Below are positions 24,447-33,492 of a stretch of 64,000 bases of DNA, piece by piece (position 1 is the stretch's first letter; every line of letters begins with the position of its first letter). Origin of the DNA: Paenirhizobium cremeum. GTDB lineage: Bacteria; Pseudomonadota; Alphaproteobacteria; Rhizobiales; Rhizobiaceae. Location of the stretch: the NCBI RefSeq assembly GCF_022884085.1, contig NZ_JAGGCS010000009.1, positions 1 through 64,000 on the forward strand. Reading direction: 5' to 3'. The position numbers were made by a program, and so were the translations under genes. The notes under the pieces are model-generated. The model did not search any database, was not told where the DNA came from, and saw nothing but the letters and a program-made list of their open reading frames with translations.

Positions 24447-25352
24447 TCACAAGATCGGCGCCAGCACCTTCAACTCTCCGGGATGCTGGCGCAGTTCCAC
24501 GTCGCGCGGCATGCGCACAAGCTCGCCGTCGATGACACACAGCGCGCCGTGACGGCGTTTGGGAAAATGCAGCCGGACCGTCTCAGCAGTCGCGGCCGTC
24601 ACCGCCTCGTTCTCCTTCAGCCTTCCCCGCAGGATATCGACCGCCAGTCTGGCGACACCTGGGGGCTGCAACGGATCTGCGAAATAAACCCCCAGCTTGC
24701 CGGTCGTCAGGTCGTCGGCGAAGAACAGCGGATTGTTGCCGAAGGGATTGTTGGACACCGAGATGGCGGCGACAACACGGTGCTCGGCGCGGCCATCATC
24801 GTCGATGTCAAAGACGACCTCGAAGCGTAAGGGCCGCAGCATGACACCAAGCGCTGCGCGTATGCTCGCCCGCATTTTTCCAAAGCGGGAAGCATAGTTC
24901 ATCGAATTGCGCATGCGCACCATGCGCGCGTGCAGGCCGGCCGAAAACTGATGCACGAAGGGCTTGCCGTTGGCCGTGGCGATGTCGACAGCCTTTACTT
25001 CTCCGCCCGCCAGAACGTCGAGGGCCGCGTGAATATCAAGCGGGATCTTCAGCGAACGGGCAAAGAGGTTCATGGTGCCCGCCGGAACGACACCGAGCGG
25101 CAGGCCAGCCTTCCAGGCGATCCCCGCCGCTGCCGAAATCGTGCCGTCGCCGCCGCCTGCCACCAGCGCGTCCACGCCCGGTTCGCCGACCGCGCGCTCC
25201 AGGGCATCGACAACCTCGTTCCCCGGGGTGACACGGCATTCGATCTCGTGGCCTGCGGCCCTGAACGCCTCGGTCGCGCGGGCGCAGTATTCCGTCATGT
25301 CGATGGTCCTGAACGTCCCGCCATCACGGTTGAAGACTGCCTTGACCTTCAT
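24447..25352 (-). CDS. Diacylglycerol kinase family lipid kinase (YegS-like)
   Basis: This 301-residue protein has the DAGK catalytic domain at about 1-130 with GGGDGTISAAA (66-76, ATP site), GVVPAGTMNLFAR and, in the C-terminal beta domain, LGVYFADPLQ and CVIDGELV. It should phosphorylate a lipid (diacylglycerol, phosphatidylglycerol or a sphingoid base) with ATP. GAGGAAAG lies just before the ATG. It is convergent with the GS-like gene (36 bp). Confidence 0.87.
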   Translation of the reverse strand: MKVKAVFNRDGGTFRTIDMTEYCARATEAFRAAGHEIECRVTPGNEVVDALERAVGEPGVDALVAGGGDGTISAAAGIAWKAGLPLGVVPAGTMNLFARSLKIPLDIHAALDVLAGGEVKAVDIATANGKPFVHQFSAGLHARMVRMRNSMNYASRFGKMRASIRAALGVMLRPLRFEVVFDIDDDGRAEHRVVAAISVSNNPFGNNPLFFADDLTTGKLGVYFADPLQPPGVARLAVDILRGRLKENEAVTAATAETVRLHFPKRRHGALCVIDGELVRMPRDVELRQHPGELKVLAPIL

Positions 25353-25589
25353 CTTTCCTCGTCTTTCGGATGCCGGAGGGGCATGCGCCGCCGCCGATAT
25401 CCAACGCAGCTGTGGCGTATTGGTTTCGTCCCGGAGAAATCATGATGCGGCGCCCAAAATTCAAGCCGGAAAGCGAAAGGGCTTTGCGGCGACGCACAAA
25501 CACATGATAAGTATCAAATCGCATTCGAAGAGAACCGCGCGGTTTGCCCGGGCATCTCTGACCCTCCAGAATTTCATCTCCCTTGCCAG

Positions 25590-25606
25590 GGCCGCAGCCT
25601 GCGGCC
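25590..25606. promoter_or_regulatory. 17-bp palindrome before the MFS gene
   Basis: GGCCGCAG-C-CTGCGGCC is a perfect 8-bp inverted repeat with a 1-nt centre, 16 bp upstream of the MFS ATG. As RNA it could form a tight stem near the ribosome-binding site; as DNA it could be an operator. Confidence 0.4.
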
Positions 25607-25622
25607 TGCCTCAGGTGGCTCC

Positions 25623-26867
25623 ATGACCGATTGTACCGCCCTGCCCTCCACACCCTCAGACCGCGCCCAGGCATCGCCGACGTTGACACCGATGATGGTA
25701 TTCCTGATCGAGCTCGCGCTTGCCGCCGGCGGCTTTGGCATCGGCACCGGCGAGTTCGCCATCATGGGTCTCCTGCCTGATGTGGCGACCACCTACGGCG
25801 TCAGCGTTCCCGAGGCGGGTCGGGTCATCAGCGCCTATGCGCTCGGCGTCGTGGTCGGCGCGCCGATCATCGCGGTTCTTGCGGCCAAGCTCCCCCGCAA
25901 GACGCTGCTTCTTGCGCTGATGGGCGTCTTTGCGCTCGGCAATATCCTGTCGGCGCTGGCGCCCGATTTCCTGAGCTTTACGGCCCTGCGCTTCGTCACC
26001 GGCCTGCCGCATGGCGCCTATTTCGGCGTGGCGGCCCTGGTTGCCGCCTCCATGGTGCCACCGCACAGGCGGGCGCGCGCCGTTGGCCGCGTCATGCTGG
26101 GGCTTACCATCGCCACCCTGATCGGCACGCCGATCGCGACCTTTTTCGGCCAGTTGATGAGCTGGCGGGCGGCCTTTCTCATGGTCGGCGCCATCGGCGG
26201 GCTTACCGTCGTCCTGATCGCGCTCTATCTGCCAAAGGACAAGGTCGCGGAAGGCGCCAGCATCCGGCGCGAGCTCGGCGCTTTCGGCCGTCTTCAGGTC
26301 TGGCTGACGCTCGCCATCGCCGCCGTCGGTTTCGGCGGCATGTTCTCGATCTTCAGCTATATTGCCAAGACCACGACCGATACCGCCGGCCTGCCGGCCA
26401 GCATGGTGGCGATCGTGCTGGCGCTGTTCGGCATTGGCATGAATGTCGGAAACGTCGTCGGATCGCGCATGGCGGATTATTCACTGAAGGGCACGATCGG
26501 CGGCATGCTGGCGTTCAACGTGGTGCTGATGGCGATCTTCTCGCTGACGGCGGCCGATCCGGTGATGCTGTGCATCTGCGTCTTCCTCACCGGCTGCGGC
26601 TTTGCCGCCTGCCCCGCCGTGCAGACCCGGCTGATGGACGTCGCGGCCGACGCCCAGACGCTTGCCGCCGCCTCCAATCACTCCGCCTTCAACATCGCCA
26701 ACGCCCTCGGTGCCTGGCTCGGCGGCCTCGTGATTGCCCATGGATACGGCTATGGCGCCACCGGTTATGTCGGATCGGTGCTCTCGTTCCTCGGCCTCAT
26801 GGTGTTCCTGATGTCGATCGCGCTAGAACGGAAACCGCAGGCAGTCGCCAACAAGGCGAGCGTCTGA
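25623..26867 (+). CDS. MFS efflux transporter (AraJ/YdhP-like, DHA1)
   Basis: This 414-residue 12-TM major facilitator has the family signatures GTGEFAIMGLLPDVA in TM1, LAAKLPRKTLLL as the loop 2-3 motif A variant, TGLPHGAYFGVAALVA in TM4, and APIIAVL / GTPIATFFGQ. It resembles the AraJ/YdhP group of inner-membrane sugar or drug exporters. No strong ribosome-binding site precedes the ATG; a palindrome is nearby. It is convergent with the HxlR gene (10 bp). The substrate is unknown. Confidence 0.87.
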   Translation: MTDCTALPSTPSDRAQASPTLTPMMVFLIELALAAGGFGIGTGEFAIMGLLPDVATTYGVSVPEAGRVISAYALGVVVGAPIIAVLAAKLPRKTLLLALMGVFALGNILSALAPDFLSFTALRFVTGLPHGAYFGVAALVAASMVPPHRRARAVGRVMLGLTIATLIGTPIATFFGQLMSWRAAFLMVGAIGGLTVVLIALYLPKDKVAEGASIRRELGAFGRLQVWLTLAIAAVGFGGMFSIFSYIAKTTTDTAGLPASMVAIVLALFGIGMNVGNVVGSRMADYSLKGTIGGMLAFNVVLMAIFSLTAADPVMLCICVFLTGCGFAACPAVQTRLMDVAADAQTLAAASNHSAFNIANALGAWLGGLVIAHGYGYGATGYVGSVLSFLGLMVFLMSIALERKPQAVANKASV

Positions 26868-26877
26868 GCGGGTCGTC

Positions 26878-27300
26878 TCAGGCAGCCGAGCGTTCGCCAC
26901 CCAACTCAAGTTCCGTCTCCGCCGAGGGATCGTCCGGCGTGACCACGTATTTCTTGCCGTCGCGGCAGACGACATGACGCTGGCCCCATTGCTCCAGCGC
27001 GAGGACCACCGGCCCGAGACTGCGTCCGAGCGAGGTCAGGCTGTAATCGACACGGGGCGGCACGACGGGAAAGACCGTCCGCTCGACGATACCGCTGTCC
27101 TCCAGTTCCCTGAGCTGCTTGGTCAGCATGCGCTGGGTGATGCTCTGCAGCTTGCGCTGCAGTTCCGAAAAGCGCAGCGTGCCGCTGGTGATGAGGTGAT
27201 AGAGGATCACGCCCTTCCATTTTCCATCCAGAAGACTGAGCGTCGATTCGACGGGGCAGCCGGGAAAATTGTTCGTGAGCTTGGCGCGGGGTCGGGACAT
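26878..27300 (-). CDS. HxlR family redox-type regulator
   Basis: This 140-residue winged-helix protein has FPGCPVESTLSLLDGKWK at its start, with the single N-terminal Cys used by thiol-sensing relatives (HypR, YodB, QorR), then ILYHLITSGTLRFSELQRKL, the core HTH. It is divergent from a quinone-oxidoreductase-type gene, a common arrangement in which aldehydes or quinones modify the Cys and release repression. The ATG at 27300 is used rather than TTG 27303. Its ribosome-binding site overlaps the operator-like inverted repeat. Confidence 0.88.
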   Translation of the reverse strand: MSRPRAKLTNNFPGCPVESTLSLLDGKWKGVILYHLITSGTLRFSELQRKLQSITQRMLTKQLRELEDSGIVERTVFPVVPPRVDYSLTSLGRSLGPVVLALEQWGQRHVVCRDGKKYVVTPDDPSAETELELGGERSAA

Positions 27301-27304
27301 CAAC

Positions 27305-27322
27305 AGTATCCTTTTTGATACT
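27305..27322. promoter_or_regulatory. HxlR operator candidate
   Basis: AGTATC-cttttt-GATACT is a perfect 6-bp inverted repeat with a 6-bp spacer, located 5 bp upstream of the hxlR start in the divergent region. The spacing suits a dimeric winged-helix repressor. Confidence 0.55.
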
Positions 27323-27423
27323 ACCTACATTTTATGTCGCTACGGACAGAAAATGTGCATTCTTGCGAAGTCAGGACATATGTATCAATTGAATGGCGTG
27401 CTCACAATCCCAAGGAGATTTCC

Positions 27424-28440
27424 ATGCGCGCAGTCGGTTACCTGAAGTCAGGCCCCATCTTGTCCGACGATTCCCTTCTCGACATCACGTTGCCCGAACC
27501 GGTGGCGGCCGGCCATGACCTGCTCGTCGAGGTCAAGGCCGTGTCCGTCAATCCGGTCGACACCAAGGTCCGGGCCGGTGCAACGCCGCCGGAGGGCGAA
27601 TATCGCATCCTCGGCTTCGATGCATCGGGTGTGGTCAAGGCGGTCGGCGAGAAGGTCACGCTGTTCAAGCCCGGCGACAGGGTTTTCTATGCCGGTGCCA
27701 TCAACCGGCCCGGCACCAATAGCGAGTTTCATCTGGTCGATGAACGGATCGTCGGGCGGATGCCCTCCTCGCTCGGCTTCGCCGAGGCCGCGGCCCTGCC
27801 GCTCACCGCCATCACGGCCTATGAGTCGATCTTCCACCGGCTCAAGGTCCAGGACAAGGTGCCGGGCGCCAACAATGCCATCCTGATGACCGGCGGCGCC
27901 GGCGGGGTCGGTTCCATCGCCATCCAGCTTGCCCGCGTCCTGACGGACCTGACCGTCATCGCCACCGCTTCGCGTCCGGAATCCGCCGAATGGGCAAGGG
28001 CGCTCGGCGCCCACCACGTGATCGACCACTCGAAGCCACTGGCGGCTGAATATTCAGCCCTGGGGATCGGCGCTCCGGCCTTCGTATTCTCCGTCACCGG
28101 CAGCGCCCAGCACCGGTTGCAGATCGCCGAACTGATCGCCCCGCAGGGCCGCGTGGTGCTGATCGACGACATGAAGGACGGTTATGACATCATGCCCTTC
28201 AAGGGCAAGGCGGTCTCCATCCACTGGGAGATGATGTTCGCCCGTCCCGTCCACCAGACCGCCGACATGATCGAGCAGCACAAGCTCCTCAACCACGTCG
28301 CCGATCTCGTCGACGCCGGCAAGATCCGCACCACCCTGTCGCAGACGCTCGGGACCATCAATGCGGAAAACCTCAAGAAGGCCCACACGCTGATCGAGAG
28401 CGGCCGCACCACCGGCAAGGTCGTGCTGGAAGGTTTCTGA
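27424..28440 (+). CDS. Zinc-type alcohol dehydrogenase / quinone oxidoreductase family protein
   Basis: This 338-residue MDR-superfamily enzyme has an N-terminal GroES-like domain (about 25-125; SVNPVDTKVR, GFDASGVV) and a Rossmann domain with GGAGGVGSIAIQLAR (NADPH binding). Catalytic zinc ligands are absent, so it is a zeta-crystallin/QOR-type reductase, probably for quinones or enones. AAGGAGA lies 5 nt before the ATG at 27424. It is divergent from an HxlR regulator that probably senses the same electrophiles. Confidence 0.9.
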   Translation: MRAVGYLKSGPILSDDSLLDITLPEPVAAGHDLLVEVKAVSVNPVDTKVRAGATPPEGEYRILGFDASGVVKAVGEKVTLFKPGDRVFYAGAINRPGTNSEFHLVDERIVGRMPSSLGFAEAAALPLTAITAYESIFHRLKVQDKVPGANNAILMTGGAGGVGSIAIQLARVLTDLTVIATASRPESAEWARALGAHHVIDHSKPLAAEYSALGIGAPAFVFSVTGSAQHRLQIAELIAPQGRVVLIDDMKDGYDIMPFKGKAVSIHWEMMFARPVHQTADMIEQHKLLNHVADLVDAGKIRTTLSQTLGTINAENLKKAHTLIESGRTTGKVVLEGF

Positions 28441-28464
28441 GGCAAAAAGGATATGGCGGCGGGG

Positions 28465-28941
28465 CTAGGTCTTCGCCGCCGGCAGTTTCAGCGGTCCGCT
28501 CGTCTTGACGCTGCGGATGGCGAAGTTCGACTGGATGTCGGTAACATGTGGCAGAACCAGCAACTTGTCGGTCAAAAGCGCTTCGTAGGCCGCAAGGTTT
28601 TCGACCACCACTTCGGCAAGAAAATCGGAATTGCCCGAAATCATGTAGCAGCCGACGACCTCGGGCAACGCCTGGAGCGCCTGCTGGAAGTCTTGGGCAT
28701 GTTCCCGCGTGTGATGGGCGACCTTGAAGGTTACGAAAACGGTGAGCTCCAGACCAACCGTTCCGCGATCGATATCGGCACGATAACCGCGAATGACACC
28801 GCTCTCCTCGAGGAGCCGTATTCGGCGAAGGCAGGGCGACGGCGACAGGTTTACCTGCTCGGCAATCTGGACATTGGTCGCGCGGGCGTCCTTTTGGAGC
28901 GCCTCGAGAATGGCCAGGTCGAATTTATCAATTTTTGGCAT
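28465..28941 (-). CDS. Lrp/AsnC family transcriptional regulator
   Basis: This 158-residue protein has an N-terminal HTH (about 4-60; DLAILEALQKDARATNVQIA, LSPSPCLRRIRLLEESGVI) and a C-terminal RAM effector domain with VVGCYMISGNSDFLAEVVV. It should bind as an octamer or dimer multimer and sense an amino acid. It is divergent from an EamA exporter, so it probably activates export of the same amino acid. The ATG 28941 follows GGAG by 8 nt. Its stop lies 24 bp from the convergent dehydrogenase stop. Confidence 0.9.
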   Translation of the reverse strand: MPKIDKFDLAILEALQKDARATNVQIAEQVNLSPSPCLRRIRLLEESGVIRGYRADIDRGTVGLELTVFVTFKVAHHTREHAQDFQQALQALPEVVGCYMISGNSDFLAEVVVENLAAYEALLTDKLLVLPHVTDIQSNFAIRSVKTSGPLKLPAAKT

Positions 28942-28959
28942 ATTCGAAACTCCAAACCT

Positions 28960-28977
28960 AGAATGATGCATCTTTCT
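28960..28977. promoter_or_regulatory. Lrp-type operator candidate
   Basis: AGAAtGATGCATCtTTCT is palindromic at 8 of 9 position pairs with a GATGCATC core, 18 bp upstream of the lrp start in the divergent lrp/eamA region. Confidence 0.45.
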
Positions 28978-29067
28978 GCCAATATTGTGTCCTTTACAGG
29001 CATAAATGGCAAGGACACACTGCTGCATATCGCGCTATCTTCATGCGACTGCATCAGGAGAGCCGCC

Positions 29068-29973
29068 ATGACCACCATCAGCAACGCCACCCGACCGCCG
29101 CTTTCCGCCGGCCTCGGCGCCATCTCGGCGCTGTCCGTCGTGCTGATCTGGGCCTCCTGGCTGATTTCGACGCGCCACAGCGTCGGCACCTCCCTTTCCG
29201 CGCTCGACCTCAGCCTGCTACGTTACGGCGTGCCGGCTCTGGTACTTGCTCCCGTCTGGCTCAGAACGGGGCTCTGGCCGAAGAAGACACCCAAACTGCC
29301 GCTGATCCTGATGGTTCTCGGTTCCGGCGCGCCGTTCTTCCAGGTGGTCGGTTTCGGGATGAAGTCAACGCCGGCTTCTGCGGCAGGCGTCCTGCTGCCG
29401 GGCGTCATGCCACTTGCCGTGGCGCTGATCGGCATCGTGCTTCTCGGGGAAAGGCCGGACCGGATGCGCAGGCTCGGCATGGCCGCGATCTTCTGCGGCG
29501 GCGTTCTTCTGCTGCTCGGCAGCCTTTCCACCGGCGTCCTGAGCTGGAAGAGCTATGTCGTCCTGCCGATCGGCGCAACGCTCTGGGCTGTCTACACCCA
29601 TGCCTTCCGGCACTCCGGGCTCTCGGCCTATGAGGGCGGTGCGCTGATCTGCGCCTGGTCGACGATCATCAACCTTGCGCTTGTTCCCTTCCTGGGCACG
29701 CATCTCTTCGATGCTCCCGTCAGCGAGACCGGCCTGCAGGTTCTCACCCAGGGCATATTGTCAGGGCTGTTGGCGACGATCCTTTACGGCAATGCCGTCA
29801 GGGCGCTCGGCGGCACGCAGGCCGCCGCCTATACCGCCGTCACTCCGGTTGCAGCCGCCCTCGGCGGCGCCGTCCTGCTCGGCGAACCCCTCGGCGCGCT
29901 GACGATTGCCGCAACGCTGGTCACGGGCGCCGGCGTGCTTCTTTCGACCGGCATCCTCTCAAGGCGAAGCTGA
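29068..29973 (+). CDS. EamA/DMT family transporter (Lrp-linked)
   Basis: This 301-residue protein has 10 hydrophobic segments in two EamA repeats (about 15-140 and 155-295). The second repeat ends with TPVAAALGGAVLLGEPLGALTIAATLVTG-like sequence typical of drug/metabolite transporters. Such proteins commonly export amino acids. It is divergent from an Lrp/AsnC regulator 126 bp away. The ATG at 29068 follows CAGGAG. Confidence 0.87.
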   Translation: MTTISNATRPPLSAGLGAISALSVVLIWASWLISTRHSVGTSLSALDLSLLRYGVPALVLAPVWLRTGLWPKKTPKLPLILMVLGSGAPFFQVVGFGMKSTPASAAGVLLPGVMPLAVALIGIVLLGERPDRMRRLGMAAIFCGGVLLLLGSLSTGVLSWKSYVVLPIGATLWAVYTHAFRHSGLSAYEGGALICAWSTIINLALVPFLGTHLFDAPVSETGLQVLTQGILSGLLATILYGNAVRALGGTQAAAYTAVTPVAAALGGAVLLGEPLGALTIAATLVTGAGVLLSTGILSRRS

Positions 29974-29984
29974 AATTCGGGCCT

Positions 29985-30599
29985 TCAAGCCTGCAGCACC
30001 ACGACCCGTCCGCCGACCTTGACACGCTCGTAGAGGTCGATGACGTCATGGTTCATCATGCGGACGCAGCCGGACGACATGGCCTGGCCGATCGACCATG
30101 GCTGGTTGGTGCCGTGAATGCGAAACATGGTGTCGTCGCCGCTGCGGTAAAGATAGATGGCGCGCGCGCCGAGCGGATTGTTGATGCCGCCCGGAAGGCC
30201 GCCGGCATATTTCAGGTTCTTTTCCGGATCGCGGCGGATCATGTTGCCGGTCGGCGTCCAGGTCGGCCATTCGGCCTTGCGGCCGATATAGGCGGTGCCG
30301 GCCAGTGCATAGCCATTGCGGCCAACGCCGACGCCGTAACGCATGGCGCGGCCCTCGCCCAGAACGTAGTAGAGCCGCCGTGCCGGCGTGTCGACCACGA
30401 TGGTTCCCGCGGCCTCCGCGGTTTCGTAAGCGACTTCCTGGCGCCGCAGTTCCGGCTTGATCTTCTCGAGCGGGATCTTCTTCAGCGGATGAGGCTCTTC
30501 CGGACGATCGCCATACATCGCCTGCTGGTTCGGAACCGACTGGCAGCCCGCCACGAAGAGCGGCAATCCAATCAGCAGACCACGGCGCGAAATCGTCAT
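29985..30599 (-). CDS. L,D-transpeptidase (YkuD) lipoprotein
   Basis: This 204-residue precursor has a lipobox signal (MTISRRGLLIGLPLFVAGCQS), giving a lipid-anchored Cys at about 19. The YkuD catalytic domain has HGTNQPWSIGQAMSSGCVRM: the His and the Cys nucleophile with SxGCxR spacing. It should form 3-3 peptidoglycan cross-links or attach proteins to peptidoglycan by L,D-transpeptidation. GAGGACATC lies before the ATG at 30599; the longer in-frame start at 30635 would bury the signal. Confidence 0.92.
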   Translation of the reverse strand: MTISRRGLLIGLPLFVAGCQSVPNQQAMYGDRPEEPHPLKKIPLEKIKPELRRQEVAYETAEAAGTIVVDTPARRLYYVLGEGRAMRYGVGVGRNGYALAGTAYIGRKAEWPTWTPTGNMIRRDPEKNLKYAGGLPGGINNPLGARAIYLYRSGDDTMFRIHGTNQPWSIGQAMSSGCVRMMNHDVIDLYERVKVGGRVVVLQA

Positions 30600-30712
30600 T
30601 TTGATGTCCTCAATGTGTTCGTCGAATGACGGCAAATTAAGGAAATCATGGTTAATGCGGAGTTAATCGGTGGAAAAACCGGTAAATACTATCCCTGAAT
30701 TGCGGGAATTAC

Positions 30713-31849
30713 TTACTCCGCACGCAGCAAGGCGGCACGAGTTCTGGACAGGCCTGCCTCTGCCAACAAGGCGAGAAGAATTCCGGCCGCAAGAGCCGCA
30801 ATCAGGAAAGCCCCGTGCAAGGGCAGATGCAGCAATGGCACCAGCGCGAAGAAAAGCGCCGCGACCAGGCGCACCGCCACCGGTGCCAGCCCGACCAGAC
30901 GGCGGAAGAAGGCATCCGCAGCCAGATAGACGGCAACACCCGGCGCTAGCAGCATTTCCGAACCGTGTCCTTCCTCTCCGCCCGGAGCGCCCACGGCCGC
31001 CTTGAGACCGGCTGCCACGAGGATGAGGCCCGCGATCATCGCAAGGTGGCCGATCGTATAACCGAACAGAGCAATGCGTGTCCGCCGCCGGTTGTCGGCC
31101 GCGAGCATGATGTGTTCGGCGCGCTCGTCATCCGCATCGAAATAGCTCCACCACAACAGGGCGATGAGAGCGATCCCGAGGGCGAGGCGCATTATCGTCG
31201 CGGCATTCAGCGGGCCGTCGCCGATACCGGCACCCACCGCGATGATCGTCTCCCCAAGCACGATGATGAGCAGCAGACCATGGCGCTCGACGAAATGTGC
31301 GGGGTCGAGCGCAAACCCCTCGCCGGTGTTCATCACCGCCACCGACAGATAGAGGGCTGCGGGCGCGAGAAGCAGAACCCAGCTCCATTCCGCATCGATC
31401 ACTCCTCCGGCAAGCACCAGCAGGGCCGCGAGAAGATTGAATGGCACGATGCGCAGCATGGCCAGCGCGGCTGCGCGTCCGCCTTGCGCAGCAAAGGCGA
31501 CGAAATGCAGCACGACGATGAAGAGATAGGCCAGCCCGAAGGTCAGGAGACCTTCTCCCTCGGTGGCGGAAGAGCTCAGGGCCATCACCATGAAGCCCGC
31601 CATGGCCGCCATCAAAACGAGCCGCATCGTCTTGGGCGTGTGGGCATGGTTGGTGAGCCAGATATAGCCGCCATACATCCACCAGACGAGCATCAGCACG
31701 GCAAAGGCATGCAGATAGTCAACCGCACCATGGGCATGCTCGACGAGATGGGTGATACGGGTAATCGTGTAGACGAAGACCAGATCGAAGAAGAGTTCGA
31801 TGGTCTGGGCTCGAAACTGTGGCTTGCCGTTTTCGATATGGTCGCTCAT
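30713..31849 (-). CDS. Low temperature requirement protein A (LtrA) family membrane protein
   Basis: This 378-residue protein has about 10 hydrophobic helices with the LtrA opening FFDLVFVYTITRITHL and the later HFVERHGLLLIIVLGETIIAVG, both hallmarks of the family first linked to cold growth in Listeria. Function is unknown, possibly transport. The C-terminal third is hydrophobic, ending in an Arg/Ala-rich tail. It is divergent from a DoxX gene. Confidence 0.88.
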   Translation of the reverse strand: MSDHIENGKPQFRAQTIELFFDLVFVYTITRITHLVEHAHGAVDYLHAFAVLMLVWWMYGGYIWLTNHAHTPKTMRLVLMAAMAGFMVMALSSSATEGEGLLTFGLAYLFIVVLHFVAFAAQGGRAAALAMLRIVPFNLLAALLVLAGGVIDAEWSWVLLLAPAALYLSVAVMNTGEGFALDPAHFVERHGLLLIIVLGETIIAVGAGIGDGPLNAATIMRLALGIALIALLWWSYFDADDERAEHIMLAADNRRRTRIALFGYTIGHLAMIAGLILVAAGLKAAVGAPGGEEGHGSEMLLAPGVAVYLAADAFFRRLVGLAPVAVRLVAALFFALVPLLHLPLHGAFLIAALAAGILLALLAEAGLSRTRAALLRAE

Positions 31850-32023
31850 ATCACTCGCCCCCGATCAGCCCTGATTGCCAGACTATAAAGAGAGATTTCC
31901 CTGAAATTCTTTGGCCCGCAAGCTCAACGGGAAGAAAAACATACAGAACGGCGAATTTTGATAATTGCCAATATTTGAAAGATGCGCAAACTCGCCAGTC
32001 GTTAACCTGGGGGACGAGATTAC

Positions 32024-32419
32024 ATGAACAGTGTCATTACATCGATCACTGCGACCACATGGTTCGGCTATGTGGCACGCATCCTGCTCACCTACATATT
32101 CTGGGCAAGCGGCGTCTCCAAGCTCGTGGACTTTCCAGCAGCGGTTGCGGAGATGCAGCATTTCGGTCTCAATCCACCGGCTTTCTTTGCGGTCGCAACC
32201 ATTTTCGTACAGCTCGCCGGCTCCCTGCTGGTCATTCTCAACCGATGGACCTGGCTCGGGGCGGGTGCGCTCGGCGTCTTCACCGCGCTCACCATTCCGA
32301 TCGCCCACACGTTCTGGAGGATGGAGGAGCCGCTGAAGACCGTTGAGTTCTACCTGGTGATGGAGCATATCACCGTGATCGGCGGCCTGATGGTCGCTGC
32401 GTGGAAAGCAGGCAGGTGA
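32024..32419 (+). CDS. DoxX family membrane protein
   Basis: This 131-residue protein has four hydrophobic helices and the DoxX pattern (RILLTYIFWASGVSKLVDF, AEMQHFGLNPP, then a second and third helix with VQLAGSLLVILNRWTWLGA). DoxX proteins are small membrane components linked to redox or sulfur metabolism and oxidative-stress complexes; function here is unassigned. GGGGACGAG precedes the ATG. It is divergent from ltrA and convergent with an EamA gene. Confidence 0.83.
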   Translation: MNSVITSITATTWFGYVARILLTYIFWASGVSKLVDFPAAVAEMQHFGLNPPAFFAVATIFVQLAGSLLVILNRWTWLGAGALGVFTALTIPIAHTFWRMEEPLKTVEFYLVMEHITVIGGLMVAAWKAGR

Positions 32420-32427
32420 GGCCGGTC

Positions 32428-32456
32428 GGCGGGACGACGCGGAGAGCGTCCGCCGC
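32428..32456. terminator. Hairpin between convergent doxX and eamA genes
   Basis: CGGCGGGACG and CGTCCGCCG form a stem with one bulged base in the 49-bp gap between two convergent stops. There is no T-tract. Confidence 0.4.
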
Positions 32457-32468
32457 CGTTCAGGACAT

Positions 32469-33398
32469 TCACGTTCCCGCCGCGAGCTGTGCGGGCTGAC
32501 GCAGTCCGATCATCACGCCGAGGAGCGCCAGTCCTCCGCCGATGACATGGAAGCTCTCCAGCCGCTCGCCGAGCAGGATCATCGCCAACGCTGCGACCAG
32601 CACCGGAAAGAGATTGAAGAACATCGAGGAGCGGGCGGCGCCAAGCTCGCGCACGGCGATCATCCACATGAACGGGCCGAGCAGCGAGGTCGGCAGCGCC
32701 GCATAGAGAACCAGCGGCAGATTGGCGGCCGTGAGTGGGCTCTTTTCGCTGGCCAGCCAGAACGGCAGGAGGATCAACACCGCCGCGCCGATCTGCCACC
32801 AGAGCTGCAGCCAGGTGGATATCGGAATACGCCAACGCTTGAGCAGCACCCCGTAAAGCGCGCTGGAAAAGACCGCGACGATCATCAGCCCATCCCCGAC
32901 ATGCACACCGCCCTCAATCAGATTGGAGATGTCCCCGCGCGCGGTCAGGTAGAGAAGGCCGGCAAAGGAGACGATACCTCCGATGATGCGGGTCACGGCA
33001 AGCCTCTCGTCGGCGATGAGCGCCGCCAGAAAGGTTGAAATCAGGGGAACGAGGGCGATCAGCACACCCATGTTGACGGCGGTGGTGGTCTTGGCCGCTT
33101 CATAGGCAAGGCTCTGATAGGCAACCATGCCCATCAATCCCAGGAAGGCAAGCTTTGGAGCATAACGCAGGCTGACGTGCCGTTCGCTCCAGGCGGAACG
33201 CAGCACGAAGGGCGCCAGCACGAGAAAAGCGATGACCCAGCGATAGAAGGCGATCGAGGCCGGATGAATGACATCGATCGCGGCCTTGCTGACAATGGTA
33301 TTGCCGGACCAGATGACGACGGTGGCAAGCGCCAGCACAACCGGCATCATCGGCAAGCCATTGTCCGATCCACTTTCCCGCTGCTGAAACTTCGCCAT
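32469..33398 (-). CDS. EamA/DMT family transporter (AraC-linked)
   Basis: This 309-residue protein has ten hydrophobic helices in two EamA repeats (ATVVIWSGNTIVSKAAID at the start of the first; LLGPFMWMIAVRELGAARSS in the second). It is probably a metabolite exporter. GAGGCGGCC precedes the ATG. It is divergent from an AraC-type regulator 94 bp away, its likely controller. The two flanking segments carry short TGTTACG direct repeats. Confidence 0.87.
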   Translation of the reverse strand: MAKFQQRESGSDNGLPMMPVVLALATVVIWSGNTIVSKAAIDVIHPASIAFYRWVIAFLVLAPFVLRSAWSERHVSLRYAPKLAFLGLMGMVAYQSLAYEAAKTTTAVNMGVLIALVPLISTFLAALIADERLAVTRIIGGIVSFAGLLYLTARGDISNLIEGGVHVGDGLMIVAVFSSALYGVLLKRWRIPISTWLQLWWQIGAAVLILLPFWLASEKSPLTAANLPLVLYAALPTSLLGPFMWMIAVRELGAARSSMFFNLFPVLVAALAMILLGERLESFHVIGGGLALLGVMIGLRQPAQLAAGT

Positions 33399-33492
33399 GG
33401 CCGCCTCGCATTGTTACGCTCGGCATCTCTCTAGCAAATGTCTAAATCTCGCAATATAACGAATATCAGACAAAATGTTACGAGGAGACGCC

